A stretch of 64,000 nt of DNA, taken from NCBI RefSeq assembly GCF_002846555.1, contig NZ_PJMS01000001.1, positions 5,859,501 to 5,923,500 on the forward strand, in the 5' to 3' direction. Position numbers and translations under genes: made by a program. Below the pieces are notes generated by a model. The model did not search any database and was not told the origin of the DNA. It saw only the letters and a program-made list of their open reading frames with translations. Positions 49,074-58,350 of this stretch are shown here, in pieces; the first letter of the stretch is position 1, and each line of letters opens with the position of its first letter. This stretch comes from Aquimarina sp. MAR_2010_214 (GTDB taxonomy: Bacteria; Bacteroidota; Bacteroidia; Flavobacteriales; Flavobacteriaceae).

Positions 49074-50222
49074 TTATTTTGGTCTGGATACCCATTTTTT
49101 TATGATTTCTTTTTCTTTTCCAGCACTATAGTATTTTATTTGTTTTCCCTGTATTACTTCTCCAAATACAATATCATTTTTGGGATATCTACTTTTGTAT
49201 CCTTCTAATTGATCAGATGTCATTTCGACCATAGGACGATTTACTAATCCTGCATTGATTGCTTTTTGAACATTAAAATAATACATTCCTACAGGTTTTG
49301 ACCTCCATAAAGGCATTATCTTATAAGGAAGGATCCCATTTTTTATAAGAAAATCTCCATCAATCCAATGTAGTTTTTCTGGCATACTTGTAGCATGAAT
49401 GAGACAGGACACATAATCTTTAAAAGGGGTTGGATTAGAAGCGACATTGAATGCGCCATATATTTTTGATTCTGAACAATGAACGATAAAGTTTGCCAAA
49501 CTTTTTACATCTGTAACCTGCATGTGATGATTATGAACATTTGGCAATAGTATTTCTCCTCCTCTATAAAATCTAACCGGCCAAAAAGGCTCTTCATTTG
49601 GGTTACCTGGATGAGTAACTCTAGAACTTTTCATCCCATGAGATCTATATATCGTAAAATTATCTATCCGTTCTCTAATGGCTTCTTCAGCGAATGTTTT
49701 CCTTATGGCATATCTAAAATCTTCGCCTATTGTTTTTGGGAATTCTGGCAATGGGTTTAAAGGTTCTGATTCTTCAATAAACTTTTTATCCCATTTGTCA
49801 TAAACAGAAATAGTAGATATATAGTGATAATGTCCAAATTGCCCTTTAAACTCTTCAAGGAAATCTGAAACGGCTTTTGGAGATTTCTGCCATGTATCTA
49901 CAACAATATCCCAATACGCTTCTTTATGTTTTTTATCAATATTTTTAAGTCCTTCCTTATTTTCTTTTTCTCGGTCACAAATGATAACAGGTAAATACTT
50001 GAAAAGTTCGGGATTCGTTTTCCCTCTGTTCAATAATGTTACTTCATAACCTGATGCTAAAAATGTTTCGACAATAGTAGGACCCAAAAATCCTCTTCCT
50101 CCCAGAATAAGTACTTTTTTATTAGTATCGCCAAACATTTTAAGTCCCGAAGCGGTTATTGGGTTTAAAAAAGTAATGGTTGAAGCAATCCCCAAAGTTT
50201 TTATAAAATCTCTTTTATTCAT
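49074..50222 (-). CDS. NAD-dependent epimerase/dehydratase family protein with Tat-like signal
   Basis: 382 residues. The N-terminus MNKRDFIKTLGIASTITFLNP resembles a Tat signal (K-R-D-F in place of RRxF). The Rossmann motif VLILGGRGFLGPTIVETFLASGYEVTLLNRG follows at about 34-64, then DIVVDTWQKSPKAV and YHYISTISVYDKWDKKF (about 150), a K/R-rich middle, and NVHNHHMQVTDVKSLANFIVH. It belongs to the extended SDR reductases used on periplasmic or membrane-linked sugars. It lies next to the AraC gene at 50287, its likely regulator. Confidence 0.85.
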   Translation of the reverse strand: MNKRDFIKTLGIASTITFLNPITASGLKMFGDTNKKVLILGGRGFLGPTIVETFLASGYEVTLLNRGKTNPELFKYLPVIICDREKENKEGLKNIDKKHKEAYWDIVVDTWQKSPKAVSDFLEEFKGQFGHYHYISTISVYDKWDKKFIEESEPLNPLPEFPKTIGEDFRYAIRKTFAEEAIRERIDNFTIYRSHGMKSSRVTHPGNPNEEPFWPVRFYRGGEILLPNVHNHHMQVTDVKSLANFIVHCSESKIYGAFNVASNPTPFKDYVSCLIHATSMPEKLHWIDGDFLIKNGILPYKIMPLWRSKPVGMYYFNVQKAINAGLVNRPMVEMTSDQLEGYKSRYPKNDIVFGEVIQGKQIKYYSAGKEKEIIKKWVSRPK

Positions 50223-50286
50223 GGTAATTCATATTATGTTAGAATACAAATATGAGGGCAAGTAAGAGAATAACGGAACTTATTAA

Positions 50287-51354
50287 TTAATCAGTACTTA
50301 TTTCTTTTTTGAATTGTCCAGGAGTTTTCCCTGTATGTTTTTTAAAATGATGAAAGAAAGCCGATTTAGAGTTAAACCCGCACTCATAGCCAATCCCTTC
50401 TAAAGTTAAATTTGGTTTATTCCCTTCCTTTATTCTTCGTATGGCATATGCTACTCTTTTGATATTGACCAAATCATAAAAAGTAGTATTCATTTCAGAA
50501 TTTATGATTTGAGAAAGATGATGCTTAGGAATGTTTACAGATTCTGACAAAACAGCTAATGAAAAATCAGGATGTAGATACGCTTTATTTTCTTTGAAAA
50601 AATGATTAATAGAATCTATGAACATAATTATCTCATCGTTTTTGAGTGGACTATGTTTATACTTCTTTTTATCAATAGCAGTATCAAAAGGTACTTCTGG
50701 TCGGTATACCATACCATATTTCAACCCATAAAATCCGATTACAGTTACGAGAATAACATATCGTAAAACATCCCAAACTTCAAAATATGCTACTCCTACT
50801 ATAAGTTCGATTATTAGTCTTACACTACTAATCCCTGTACTTATAAGAAATAAAACCGCAATGATTCTAATCCAGGACAGTTCAAGCATACTACTATTAG
50901 CATTATTAGCCTTCAAAAATTTATCTGTTTTATAATATGAATATAGTATGTACAATGGATAAAAAGTTAAAGAAATCAATTTTGCTATTAGAATTATTAT
51001 TTCCCATAATAATTCTGATTCTTGTCTAATAAAAAAACTGAAAAAGGTAAAAATTACAAATGGTGAAAAATGTAAAAGGTTGGTTTTAGGAATATATTGA
51101 TTAAATAAAGATTTGGTATAAAACAGAAAAAAGGGACCATGCAAAAAACTCATTGTTGTTATTAATATCCCGGTTATATGAGTTGGGTATAATCTTTTAC
51201 TTATCCCTAATAATAAATGGATAGAAAATACTAAAAACCAAATCAACAAAATCAGATCAGATGGTTTTCTTTTCTTTTTCAATATAATAAGTATCGCAAA
51301 CAAAATACTTTGAATAGATCCAATTCCTAAAATTACGACTAATACATTAGACAT
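50287..51354 (-). CDS. Membrane-bound AraC family regulator (7TM-HTH)
   Basis: 355 residues. Seven membrane helices from about 3 to 222 (VVILGIGSIQSILFAILIIL, ITGILITTMSFLHGPFFLFY, LRYVILVTVIGFYGL), then the AraC domain (about 255-355) with LAVLSESVNIPKHHLSQIINSEMNTTFYDLVNIKRVAYAIRRI and LTLEGIGYECGFNSKSAFFHHFKKHTGKTPGQFKKE. Same architecture as the protein at 47379. The next gene downstream is the epimerase, 64 bases away. Confidence 0.93.
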   Translation of the reverse strand: MSNVLVVILGIGSIQSILFAILIILKKKRKPSDLILLIWFLVFSIHLLLGISKRLYPTHITGILITTMSFLHGPFFLFYTKSLFNQYIPKTNLLHFSPFVIFTFFSFFIRQESELLWEIIILIAKLISLTFYPLYILYSYYKTDKFLKANNANSSMLELSWIRIIAVLFLISTGISSVRLIIELIVGVAYFEVWDVLRYVILVTVIGFYGLKYGMVYRPEVPFDTAIDKKKYKHSPLKNDEIIMFIDSINHFFKENKAYLHPDFSLAVLSESVNIPKHHLSQIINSEMNTTFYDLVNIKRVAYAIRRIKEGNKPNLTLEGIGYECGFNSKSAFFHHFKKHTGKTPGQFKKEISTD

Positions 51355-51537
51355 TTTTATTATAGATTTTGACTTATGTTACCAGATAGTAATAAAATTA
51401 TAGAAAGATAATATGATTTCATCTTTAATTTCAAGAAATCTTTAACTCTAAAAACGTAGTACAACATTCTTTCATACCTATACATGAATTATAATAGGCA
51501 TTTACTATTGGTTTCTACAAAACATGATTAAATGGTT

Positions 51538-52581
51538 TTATAGATTTTTTTGAAAAAAATCAATTGCAAGGTTTAGTGTTTTTTTGTGTATTTCTTTTCT
51601 ATTTACTTTGGGATGATCTATTGTAATTGCAGGAATAACTTTTTTTCCCAGTTCTGTGGGTTCGTTTAAAAACACATAATGATCAACATTTTCATCAAAT
51701 AAATGCACTTCACTAGTCGGTATCAAATTATGATAATGAAGAGCATTTTGCTTAACAGGCGTATTAGTATCTCCTTTACCTGCGACTATGTATATAGGAG
51801 CGGTAATCGATTGCGTTTGTTGTTTAGAGTGAAACCCAAACCCAATAGCTGGTGACATCACAAAAAATGCTTTTATTCTTTTATCTTTTACCTTGTCTTT
51901 GTATTTAATATAGGATGAAACGATAAGGCTATCTTTTTCAAAATCAATAATTTCATCTGTATTTGGGAATTCTGGTGGTGCTTTTCTCTCAACATCACTT
52001 ATTTTATCTGTTTTCCTTTTATTTCTATCAACATACCCTCCTGCAAGAGCAATATTAGTATAACCTCCTAAAGAAAAACCAACACCTCCTATTTTCGTAG
52101 TATCAATCTTTTTGTTAAAAAATTCATCCTCCAAAACAGTATTAAGTACATACTGAATATCAATTGCTCTTTCCCACCATTTTACAAATTCTCTTGGTAA
52201 TTTGTTATCAGTAGAGTTTCCATAATGATCTACAGACACAACTATATAGCCTTCTTTTACCATTTTTTCAATAAACCAGGTCAATGAAAATCTATTACCC
52301 CCAGTTCCATGTGAGACTAACAATAAAGGAAGTTTATCGCCAAGTAAACTTGCATTTGGAATCGTTTCAATAGTTTTGAAAAGTGTTTCTTTTTTAGGAA
52401 CTGAATCTTTTTGTATTAAGATATCATGAGTCGGATACCATATTTCTGTCACTAACGGACGACTCCGAGATTCATCCATATAACTTACCGACTTCTGCCC
52501 TACCTGAATGCTTTTATCTTTTTCTGAAGAACATGAAACAAATAAAGTTATAGTAATAATAGCTATTGAAAAAAAATTCAT
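51538..52581 (-). CDS. Lipoprotein alpha/beta-hydrolase
   Basis: 347 residues. Lipoprotein signal MNFFSIAIITITLFVSCSS with Cys at residue 17. The alpha/beta-hydrolase fold shows LLLVSHGTGGNRFSLTWFIE (oxyanion region, about 106-125), GGVGFSLGGYTNIALAGG with the nucleophile Ser in G-F-S-L-G (about 169), IYIVAGKGDTNTPV (acid Asp, about 271) and DENVDHYVFL (His, about 301). It resembles PAF-acetylhydrolase/dienelactone-hydrolase type esterases; substrate unknown. Single gene with no clear partner. Confidence 0.88.
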   Translation of the reverse strand: MNFFSIAIITITLFVSCSSEKDKSIQVGQKSVSYMDESRSRPLVTEIWYPTHDILIQKDSVPKKETLFKTIETIPNASLLGDKLPLLLVSHGTGGNRFSLTWFIEKMVKEGYIVVSVDHYGNSTDNKLPREFVKWWERAIDIQYVLNTVLEDEFFNKKIDTTKIGGVGFSLGGYTNIALAGGYVDRNKRKTDKISDVERKAPPEFPNTDEIIDFEKDSLIVSSYIKYKDKVKDKRIKAFFVMSPAIGFGFHSKQQTQSITAPIYIVAGKGDTNTPVKQNALHYHNLIPTSEVHLFDENVDHYVFLNEPTELGKKVIPAITIDHPKVNRKEIHKKTLNLAIDFFQKNL

Positions 52582-52750
52582 TTACCTAGTTTTAGTGATG
52601 ATTAGTGTATAGATGATTAACCATTTTATTTGTTACACTTCCACCAGGTATTTCATGTTTTTATTGTTCATATAGCTTAAGGAAAATAGTATCAAGAATC
52701 CTCTGCCCTCTAGCTTTCAATCCAACGATATTTTTATATTCTCATAAACT

Positions 52751-53356
52751 TTACTCTTTCTTATTTGGTCCATATACATCGCATACCATATCCGAAAAAA
52801 CCCCAAAGTAAGTTGATCTATCTAGTTCTTCTATAGATAAGACTCCTGAACGTTGTGAAATAACGAATTTTACTTTTTCCATGGTGCAACGTGGTTCAAT
52901 GACAAATTTGATCAAACCAAATACTTCAAAATCTTTTTGCGAGTCAATGGTAAGTTTCTGGGTGTAGGTGGTATTACGTTTCACAAAGTTTACCCATCTG
53001 TCACTAAAAGGATCATAACTTTCTAACGATTTCGGGAATTCTATAATTGAATCTTTCATGACAAGGCTCTTAGTTTCGTCTAACGAAAGAGCAAAACGAC
53101 CCAAAAAATTACCATTAGAGTGTGGAGATACAAAAAAGGCTTTATCGTATAGATCTATCGAAACAATGAGGCTATGCTCATTCTTATCGGTAGTATCAAT
53201 TTTTAACGCTAACGCATACGGGTCATCCATTTTGTTAACGGTTGTTGTTTTGGCGGTATCTGTTTGCGTTGCTTTTGTTGTTACAGTACCCACCGGATTG
53301 TTTTTAGCACAACCAGTACTTAATAGTACTATAAATACGATTATAAATTTGTTCAT
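52751..53356 (-). CDS. Hypothetical lipoprotein
   Basis: 201 residues. Lipoprotein signal MNKFIIVFIVLLSTGCAKNN (Cys at residue 16), a Thr-rich linker, then a beta-rich domain with SLIVSIDLYDKAFFVSPHSNG, NTTYTQKLTIDSQKDFEVFGLIKFVIEPRC and a final STYFGVFSDMVCDVYGP. No catalytic motif recognised. It is divergent from the ToxR-like regulator at 53539 (183 bases between start codons), a likely regulator-target pair. Confidence 0.75.
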   Translation of the reverse strand: MNKFIIVFIVLLSTGCAKNNPVGTVTTKATQTDTAKTTTVNKMDDPYALALKIDTTDKNEHSLIVSIDLYDKAFFVSPHSNGNFLGRFALSLDETKSLVMKDSIIEFPKSLESYDPFSDRWVNFVKRNTTYTQKLTIDSQKDFEVFGLIKFVIEPRCTMEKVKFVISQRSGVLSIEELDRSTYFGVFSDMVCDVYGPNKKE

Positions 53357-53538
53357 TTTTTGATTGTTTTAATTTGTTCTTTATTATGATGATAAGGACA
53401 TGCTTACTTATGATTTTCCTTATATTACTTTTATTTTTAGTAAAGCTAAATCGAACAGTGACTTAAAAGTGTCAAAAAAATGTCAAAGAAGTGTCAACTA
53501 CTGTAAAATCTCATAAGATTGTATGTTATTTGTAACAC

Positions 53539-54411
53539 ATGGAACACAAAAAGATATATGTATTAGGAATTCTGTCGGGTATTATTTTTTTCATTTTGGG
53601 GTTCTCTGATATAAAAGAGCAAAAAGAAGAATTCTCAGAACTAGTGAAAATTGCATTACGCGATGTTGGCAATCAATTATTGCTAACCAATCAAGATAGT
53701 ACTTCTTTAGTTTTACCTGTAATCGAATTAAAAAAATCAAAGTATCAACTTTCTTTTGAAAATTCACTTTCATTTGACCCCAGTGATTTGACTTCTATTA
53801 TAAAAGAAAGTTTTCAAAAAGCTGGATTACCAAAACAATATCGTGTTGAGGTGTTACGATGTTTTGATCAAGAAGTTCCATATAGCTTCCTAATTAAGGA
53901 TGATATTACTAGAGATATTATTCCTTGTGGTGGAAGATTTTTACCAAAAGGTTGCTATACGATCGAAGTACGATTTACCGAAACCCAACCCCAATCTAGT
54001 TCCTTCGGTAAACAGACATTAATCTATGGGTTACTTTTTATTGTGTTGATACTCCTTTTGTTGGTTTTATATAGAAGAAAGCAGCTTCATGTTACTAATA
54101 AAAGTGGCGCAAACTATGCATCTATAGGTAGTTTCCAGTTTTATCCTGAGCAACATAAATTGATTAAACAAACTGTTGAAATTAGTCTTTCAAAAAAAGA
54201 ATGTGAGCTGCTAGAGATTTTTGTGGCAAAGCCTAATCAAATTGTTAAACGAGATGAATTGATTAAAAAAGTATGGGAAGACAATGGCGTAATTGTAGGG
54301 AGAAGCCTGGATACATATATTTCTAAACTGCGTAAAAAATTAAAAGACGACCAGACTATTAAACTAATAAACATTCATGGTATAGGGTATAAGTTGGAGA
54401 TAAAACCTTAA
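53539..54411 (+). CDS. ToxR-like membrane-bound winged-helix regulator
   Basis: 290 residues. A first membrane helix (about 5-22), a periplasmic domain of about 130 residues with two Cys (C113, C134), a second helix (about 160-180, LIYGLLFIVLILLLLVLY), then a cytoplasmic Trans_reg_C winged helix (about 200-290): IGSFQFYPEQHKLIKQT, LSKKECELLEIFVAKPNQIVKRDELIKKVWEDNGVIVGRSLDTYISKLRKKLKDD and INIHGIGYKLE. The order is reversed relative to ToxR (sensor first, DNA-binding last), a type common in flavobacteria. Divergent from the lipoprotein gene. Confidence 0.88.
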   Translation: MEHKKIYVLGILSGIIFFILGFSDIKEQKEEFSELVKIALRDVGNQLLLTNQDSTSLVLPVIELKKSKYQLSFENSLSFDPSDLTSIIKESFQKAGLPKQYRVEVLRCFDQEVPYSFLIKDDITRDIIPCGGRFLPKGCYTIEVRFTETQPQSSSFGKQTLIYGLLFIVLILLLLVLYRRKQLHVTNKSGANYASIGSFQFYPEQHKLIKQTVEISLSKKECELLEIFVAKPNQIVKRDELIKKVWEDNGVIVGRSLDTYISKLRKKLKDDQTIKLINIHGIGYKLEIKP

Positions 54412-54516
54412 GCATTAATTATTTTATTTTTTAAAATTCTATTTTTCAGGATCGAGCTGGCTTTCCAAACTTGTTATTACAATTAAGGGTAACAACAAGT
54501 TTTTACGATAATAGTT

Positions 54517-54735
54517 TTAATCCGACAATGTTTTGATATAAAATCCTTGTATTTGTACTAGATCAATAACATCCACTTCTGATAGATTTGTTGTAGCCTC
54601 AATTCTAAGTACATTATCAATATCTTCTAGATCAATCGACCATTTAATAATATCTGAATGATTGTTAAGTACTGGTTTTAATGATTTAACCTTTTTCTTT
54701 GATTTAATATCTGTTCGAAATATTAGTAATTCCAT
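54517..54735 (-). CDS. Small HMA-like protein without CxxC
   Basis: 72 residues with a ferredoxin-like beta-alpha-beta-beta-alpha-beta pattern: MELLIFRTDIKSKKKVKSLKPVLNNHSDIIKWSIDLED and DNVLRIEATTNLSEVDVIDLVQIQGFYIKTL. It resembles heavy-metal-associated domains but lacks the metal-binding CxxC. Third gene of a sigma-factor operon (14 bases after the upstream gene's stop). It may be a regulatory or lost-metal-site adaptor. Confidence 0.7.
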   Translation of the reverse strand: MELLIFRTDIKSKKKVKSLKPVLNNHSDIIKWSIDLEDIDNVLRIEATTNLSEVDVIDLVQIQGFYIKTLSD

Positions 54736-54749
54736 ATTGAAATTTAATG

Positions 54750-55166
54750 TTATTCTGATTCTGGTTTTGAAGTGTCCTCTTGCACTTGATTTGATTGTCT
54801 TTCTATATATTGTTTGTAATATTCATCACCTTCTTCTTTCCAAAACTTATCATAGTATTTCCATTTTGAAAAATCAGTTTTCGAATCTTTTTTACAGTCA
54901 TCACTCGAATCTTTTGATGATTTTTTACTGCCACTACTGCCACAACCTCCAAGAAATATTTTTAGTAATATAAACATTCCTACAGCTTGCCAATAGGTAA
55001 GAGTAGTCAGTCCAAAAATCTCGGGCATAAGCCAATTCCATAACCACATAATAACGAAGCCAAATAAAATGGCTAATCCTGTTATAGCAATTGCACCAAA
55101 AATAATTATTCCTACAATCTCTATTGGTGACTTTTTTCTGAATTTATGAGTGAAAAAATTTGTCAT
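54750..55166 (-). CDS. Two-helix membrane protein of the sigma-factor operon
   Basis: 138 residues. Two membrane helices (about 16-43 and 58-77) followed by GGCGSSGSKKSSKD, and a charged C-terminus (KYYDKFWKEEGDEYYKQYI). It overlaps the sigma-factor gene by 4 bases (ATGA). Candidates are an anti-sigma factor or a target of it; no ZAS/FecR motif is visible. Confidence 0.75.
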   Translation of the reverse strand: MTNFFTHKFRKKSPIEIVGIIIFGAIAITGLAILFGFVIMWLWNWLMPEIFGLTTLTYWQAVGMFILLKIFLGGCGSSGSKKSSKDSSDDCKKDSKTDFSKWKYYDKFWKEEGDEYYKQYIERQSNQVQEDTSKPESE

Positions 55167-55708
55167 GATATATTTTTATTTTTATTAATCTCTACTTCTA
55201 TTTTTTTATATAATACTCCAACTGCCCTATGTCTTCTAGACATTAGTGTTCCTATAGAAATTCCTGTTTTAGTTGAAATTTCTCTATATGTATACCCTTC
55301 AAAATCTACAGCTATGATAATATCTTTATAGGCTGGTTTAAGCTGTTCGATACACCTTTTTAACACTACTATCATTTGATCCGAAGTGTAATTGTCGGTT
55401 GATTGGTGTAGTACCTCTGCTAACTCTACTAAATCTTTATCAATATCTATCGAACTTGTCTTTTTTGTGGTTCGCATCACATCAATAATTTTGTTTTTTA
55501 TAGACCTGTAAACGAAACCAGCTACATTATTTATAGGTGCATATCGATCTGCTCCCGAAAATAATTTTAAAGCAACATCCTGGATGATATCTTCTGCATC
55601 GCGATTGGCTGTGTCACTTATTTTAGTTTTCACATACCTCTTGAGAGATTCATATTCTCTTCCAAAAAAGTCGGTTAGTTTTTTACTGTTTTCTGATTCC
55701 AAATTCAT
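55163..55708 (-). CDS. RNA polymerase sigma factor, sigma-70 (ECF-like)
   Basis: 181 residues. Sigma region 2 (about 15-85): YESLKRYVKTKISDTANRDAEDIIQDVALKLF and INNVAGFVYRSIKNKIIDVMR. Region 4 (about 110-175): LKRCIEQLKPAYKDIIIAVDFEGYTYREISTKTGISIGTLMSRRHRAVGVLYKKIE, with the HTH. No region 1 or 3. First gene of a three-gene operon with a membrane protein and an HMA-like protein. Confidence 0.93.
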   Translation of the reverse strand: MNLESENSKKLTDFFGREYESLKRYVKTKISDTANRDAEDIIQDVALKLFSGADRYAPINNVAGFVYRSIKNKIIDVMRTTKKTSSIDIDKDLVELAEVLHQSTDNYTSDQMIVVLKRCIEQLKPAYKDIIIAVDFEGYTYREISTKTGISIGTLMSRRHRAVGVLYKKIEVEINKNKNIS

Positions 55709-55974
55709 TAAAACCTTTTATGAAGGGTCTTCAATTAGAAAGACGACACTTTTTTAATCTATTGCATTTTTCAATATATATTTTAAAAAAAATAAAATTT
55801 ATGTTGGAGTGTTTCTTTTTACTAGCCACTATATAAGCCGTGCAGTAAAAAAAAGAGTTTAGACTAAAACGTAAGAATCCGTATTTTAAACACTTAATTT
55901 AGTAAATACAAATTCATGTGTTAGTTTTTCTAATGAAATACAACAGTTTGAACAGTCACTTGTTTTAATGATAT
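55709..55974. other. Intergenic region with a repeat fragment shared with site a2
   Basis: 266 bp between the sigma gene's start and the symporter's stop. The stretch TTTTAAACACTTAATTTAGTAAATACAAA (about 55886-55914) resembles a segment of site a2 (2508-2533), so a fragment of a gene-separating element lies here. The promoter of the sigma operon must lie near 55709-55800, where A+T-rich runs make single boxes hard to choose. Confidence 0.4.
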
Positions 55975-57300
55975 CTATTTTTTGTTGGCAAATGTTATAT
56001 TTTTATCCGAGCCATAAAATTTATTGAAAATTACGCTCGCAGTTAGGTCTCCAGTCACATTAACTGCTGTTCTAAACATTCCTAAAATTCTATCTATACC
56101 AATAATAATAATCAGTCCATCTATTGGAATTCCTGCGCTCTGTAGCACTGATGCAAGAATGATGACACCTCCTCCTGGAATAGCAGGTGTTCCGATAGAC
56201 GCGGCTACAACTGTAGTAGTTATTAATATTAAGTTTATCACCGACAGCTCAATACCATAAGCTTGTGCCAAAAACAAGGTGGTCACACATTGAAATAGAG
56301 CAGTACCGTCCATATTTATCGTTGCCCCAACAGGAATAACAAAGTCACTAATATTAGAGGATACTCCTAATTTTTCATCTGCTGTTTTCATAGATACCGG
56401 CATAACAGCTGCAGAACTAGCGGTAGAAAATGCTAATAGTTGAGGCTCACGGATCAAGTTCAAAAATTTCAAGGGGTTCTTACGTGTGAAAGCAAATACC
56501 ATTATTAAATAGAATATCATTAAGAGAGTCAAACCCAGAATAACAACTATCATATAGTAACCCAAACCAAGAAATATTTCAATGCCTATTTTGGATAACA
56601 AGGCGGCTATTAAGCCAAATACAGCATATGGCACGAGCATCATCGCCCATGAAACTACAATCATGCAAATCTTCTGAATCGCTTCGACAAAACGAATGAT
56701 AGGCCTTGCTGTGTCATGATTGAGCTGGGTAATCGCGACACCAATTATTATGGTAAATATCACTACACCAAGCATTTCTCCCATTAAGATAGACTCTAGT
56801 GGATTATTTGGGATGAGCTTAGAAATAGTATCTGGAATGTTTTCAATCAGGTTCGTTTGTTCATTGGGTTCAATTAGTTTTTCTCCACTGTTTGGAAATC
56901 CTCCCAGCTTGAAAACATATTGCCCGGGTTTCATGATGAATGTGACAATCAAACCAATAGTGATAGCGATAACTGTAGTGAAAACAAAATACAATAACAG
57001 TTTTATTCCAAAGGCTTTAAGATTCTCAGATGTGTTTCCTACAATTCCCGAAATAATAGAAGCAAATATTAAGGGGATCATAATCATTTGAACTAACCTC
57101 ATAAATATTTGACCTGGTAAGTCGAGCCAATTGGCTAATGATAAACTAAAATTCTCTGGAACAAACCCAGTAGACGGGTTGATTACGATGCCAACTCCAG
57201 CACCTAAAATCAATCCAATAATTACCTTAAGCCATAAACGACCTTTTATAAGGCGATCCAAATAGACTGACAAATTATTAAGAGGTCTAATTTCTAGCAT
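55975..57300 (-). CDS. Dicarboxylate/amino acid:cation symporter (DAACS family)
   Basis: 441 residues from MLEIRPLNNLSVYL. A longer frame up to 57363 exists but runs into the R1 repeat, and the -7 box of R1 lies 124 bases from 57300, matching the other R1-driven genes. About eight membrane helices and two hairpins. The family motifs include FSTASSAAVMPVSMKTADEK (serine-rich hairpin, about 305-325), VPVGATINMDGTALFQC (about 334-350) and TPAIPGGGVIILASVLQSAG (about 388-407). Glutamate, aspartate or C4-dicarboxylate import with protons or sodium. Confidence 0.95.
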   Translation of the reverse strand: MLEIRPLNNLSVYLDRLIKGRLWLKVIIGLILGAGVGIVINPSTGFVPENFSLSLANWLDLPGQIFMRLVQMIMIPLIFASIISGIVGNTSENLKAFGIKLLLYFVFTTVIAITIGLIVTFIMKPGQYVFKLGGFPNSGEKLIEPNEQTNLIENIPDTISKLIPNNPLESILMGEMLGVVIFTIIIGVAITQLNHDTARPIIRFVEAIQKICMIVVSWAMMLVPYAVFGLIAALLSKIGIEIFLGLGYYMIVVILGLTLLMIFYLIMVFAFTRKNPLKFLNLIREPQLLAFSTASSAAVMPVSMKTADEKLGVSSNISDFVIPVGATINMDGTALFQCVTTLFLAQAYGIELSVINLILITTTVVAASIGTPAIPGGGVIILASVLQSAGIPIDGLIIIIGIDRILGMFRTAVNVTGDLTASVIFNKFYGSDKNITFANKK

Positions 57301-57330
57301 GGTATGATTTATAAAATGTTTGTCAACTGC

Positions 57331-57480
57331 AGTTTGTGACATAGTAATGCAAAATATTACCAAGCTATCAACGACCCTGTATTGATTTTATATCTTTTTA
57401 TTTCCAAAATTTCTACTCCATAACAAATATACAAGAACCTTCGATTAATCATGTTACTCCTATGACCACATACTTGAGGT
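57331..57480 (-). repeat. R1 dispersed repeat, copy 3 (promoter plus leader)
   Basis: Third, more diverged copy of R1 (compare 1746-1918 and 4033-4199). The minus strand contains TATATTTG (57431-57424), GATATAAAATCAATAC and GGTAATATTTTGCATTACTATGTCAC. It follows the stop of the 57493 gene directly and leads into the symporter start 124 bases from the box. Confidence 0.7.
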
Positions 57481-57492
57481 ATTATATACTAG

Positions 57493-58248
57493 TTATTGTA
57501 TAGCATTAATCAGATTTTCTTTCGCTAACTTTAAAATTTCATGTAATTCTTTTAGAGATATTTCTGCTGCATTATTAAAATCCACTAAAACATGGTCATA
57601 TTTTTTAGGGTATTTTTCTTGTATGGCATCCCTAACAAATTTTACCGCAGGCCTTAAATGACGATATTCTCCATCAATAACAATAGATGATTCATAGAGT
57701 GCGCAAAATAAACTATAGGTGTTATTAGATTCACATACTCTATTATCGTTTTTATTCCAATCTTCCGTAGACCCAAGTAGTTTAATCGTGTTTTCTATAA
57801 TTTTCACTTCAATTTCACTAGGTTTAAACCAATTTCCTTGTAGTTGTGCATCTTGAAAGTTAAATTCTTTAATGACCATAGGGAGTATTTTTGTTCCGTC
57901 TTCAAAATTTCCTGCATAATAACCATCTGTATATTGAATAAGAGTTGCTATTCGTTTAGGCATATTGGGCCAAGAAATCTCTACAAATCTTTGAACTGTA
58001 TCGTTTTTGATAACCGTGAATTCCATTGGAGGTTTGCCATACGGAGCGAGAATGATACTAGTTAAAGCCCTACCATCCTTGATTATATTATACCTGCCTT
58101 GATGTACTTTTCCATTCTCATCTGTGTAGGTTCCAAACCAAAGCTGTTCTTTTTGTGCAAAAATAGTACTAGAGGAGAAAAACAGAAATAGTAAAAAAAA
58201 GAGGTTTGAATAAAATGGGGATTTGTTTTTTTTGATTGATGCTTGCAT
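57493..58248 (-). CDS. Hypothetical secreted protein
   Basis: 251 residues. A signal peptide with a long hydrophobic stretch (FYSNLFFLLFLFFSSSTIFAQ, cleavage after about residue 31). The mature part begins with a beta-rich region containing FGTYTDENGKVHQGRYNII and has three Cys (about 175-190), followed by a helical C-terminus ISLKELHEILKLAKENLINAI. No family recognised. Minus-strand single gene followed by R1 copy 3. Confidence 0.7.
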   Translation of the reverse strand: MQASIKKNKSPFYSNLFFLLFLFFSSSTIFAQKEQLWFGTYTDENGKVHQGRYNIIKDGRALTSIILAPYGKPPMEFTVIKNDTVQRFVEISWPNMPKRIATLIQYTDGYYAGNFEDGTKILPMVIKEFNFQDAQLQGNWFKPSEIEVKIIENTIKLLGSTEDWNKNDNRVCESNNTYSLFCALYESSIVIDGEYRHLRPAVKFVRDAIQEKYPKKYDHVLVDFNNAAEISLKELHEILKLAKENLINAIQ

Positions 58249-58350
58249 GATTTTTATATTTAACTGATTAAATATAAGAGTTCAATTACACCAAAACGTT
58301 ACATTTCAATAAGATAGTAAGATTTATTCTTGTATAAATGCGTATAGTGC

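Noticed and set aside
57301..57363. N-terminal extension of the symporter (MVIFCITMSQ...)
   Set aside because: Encoded by R1 copy 3; family members start near MLEIRPL.
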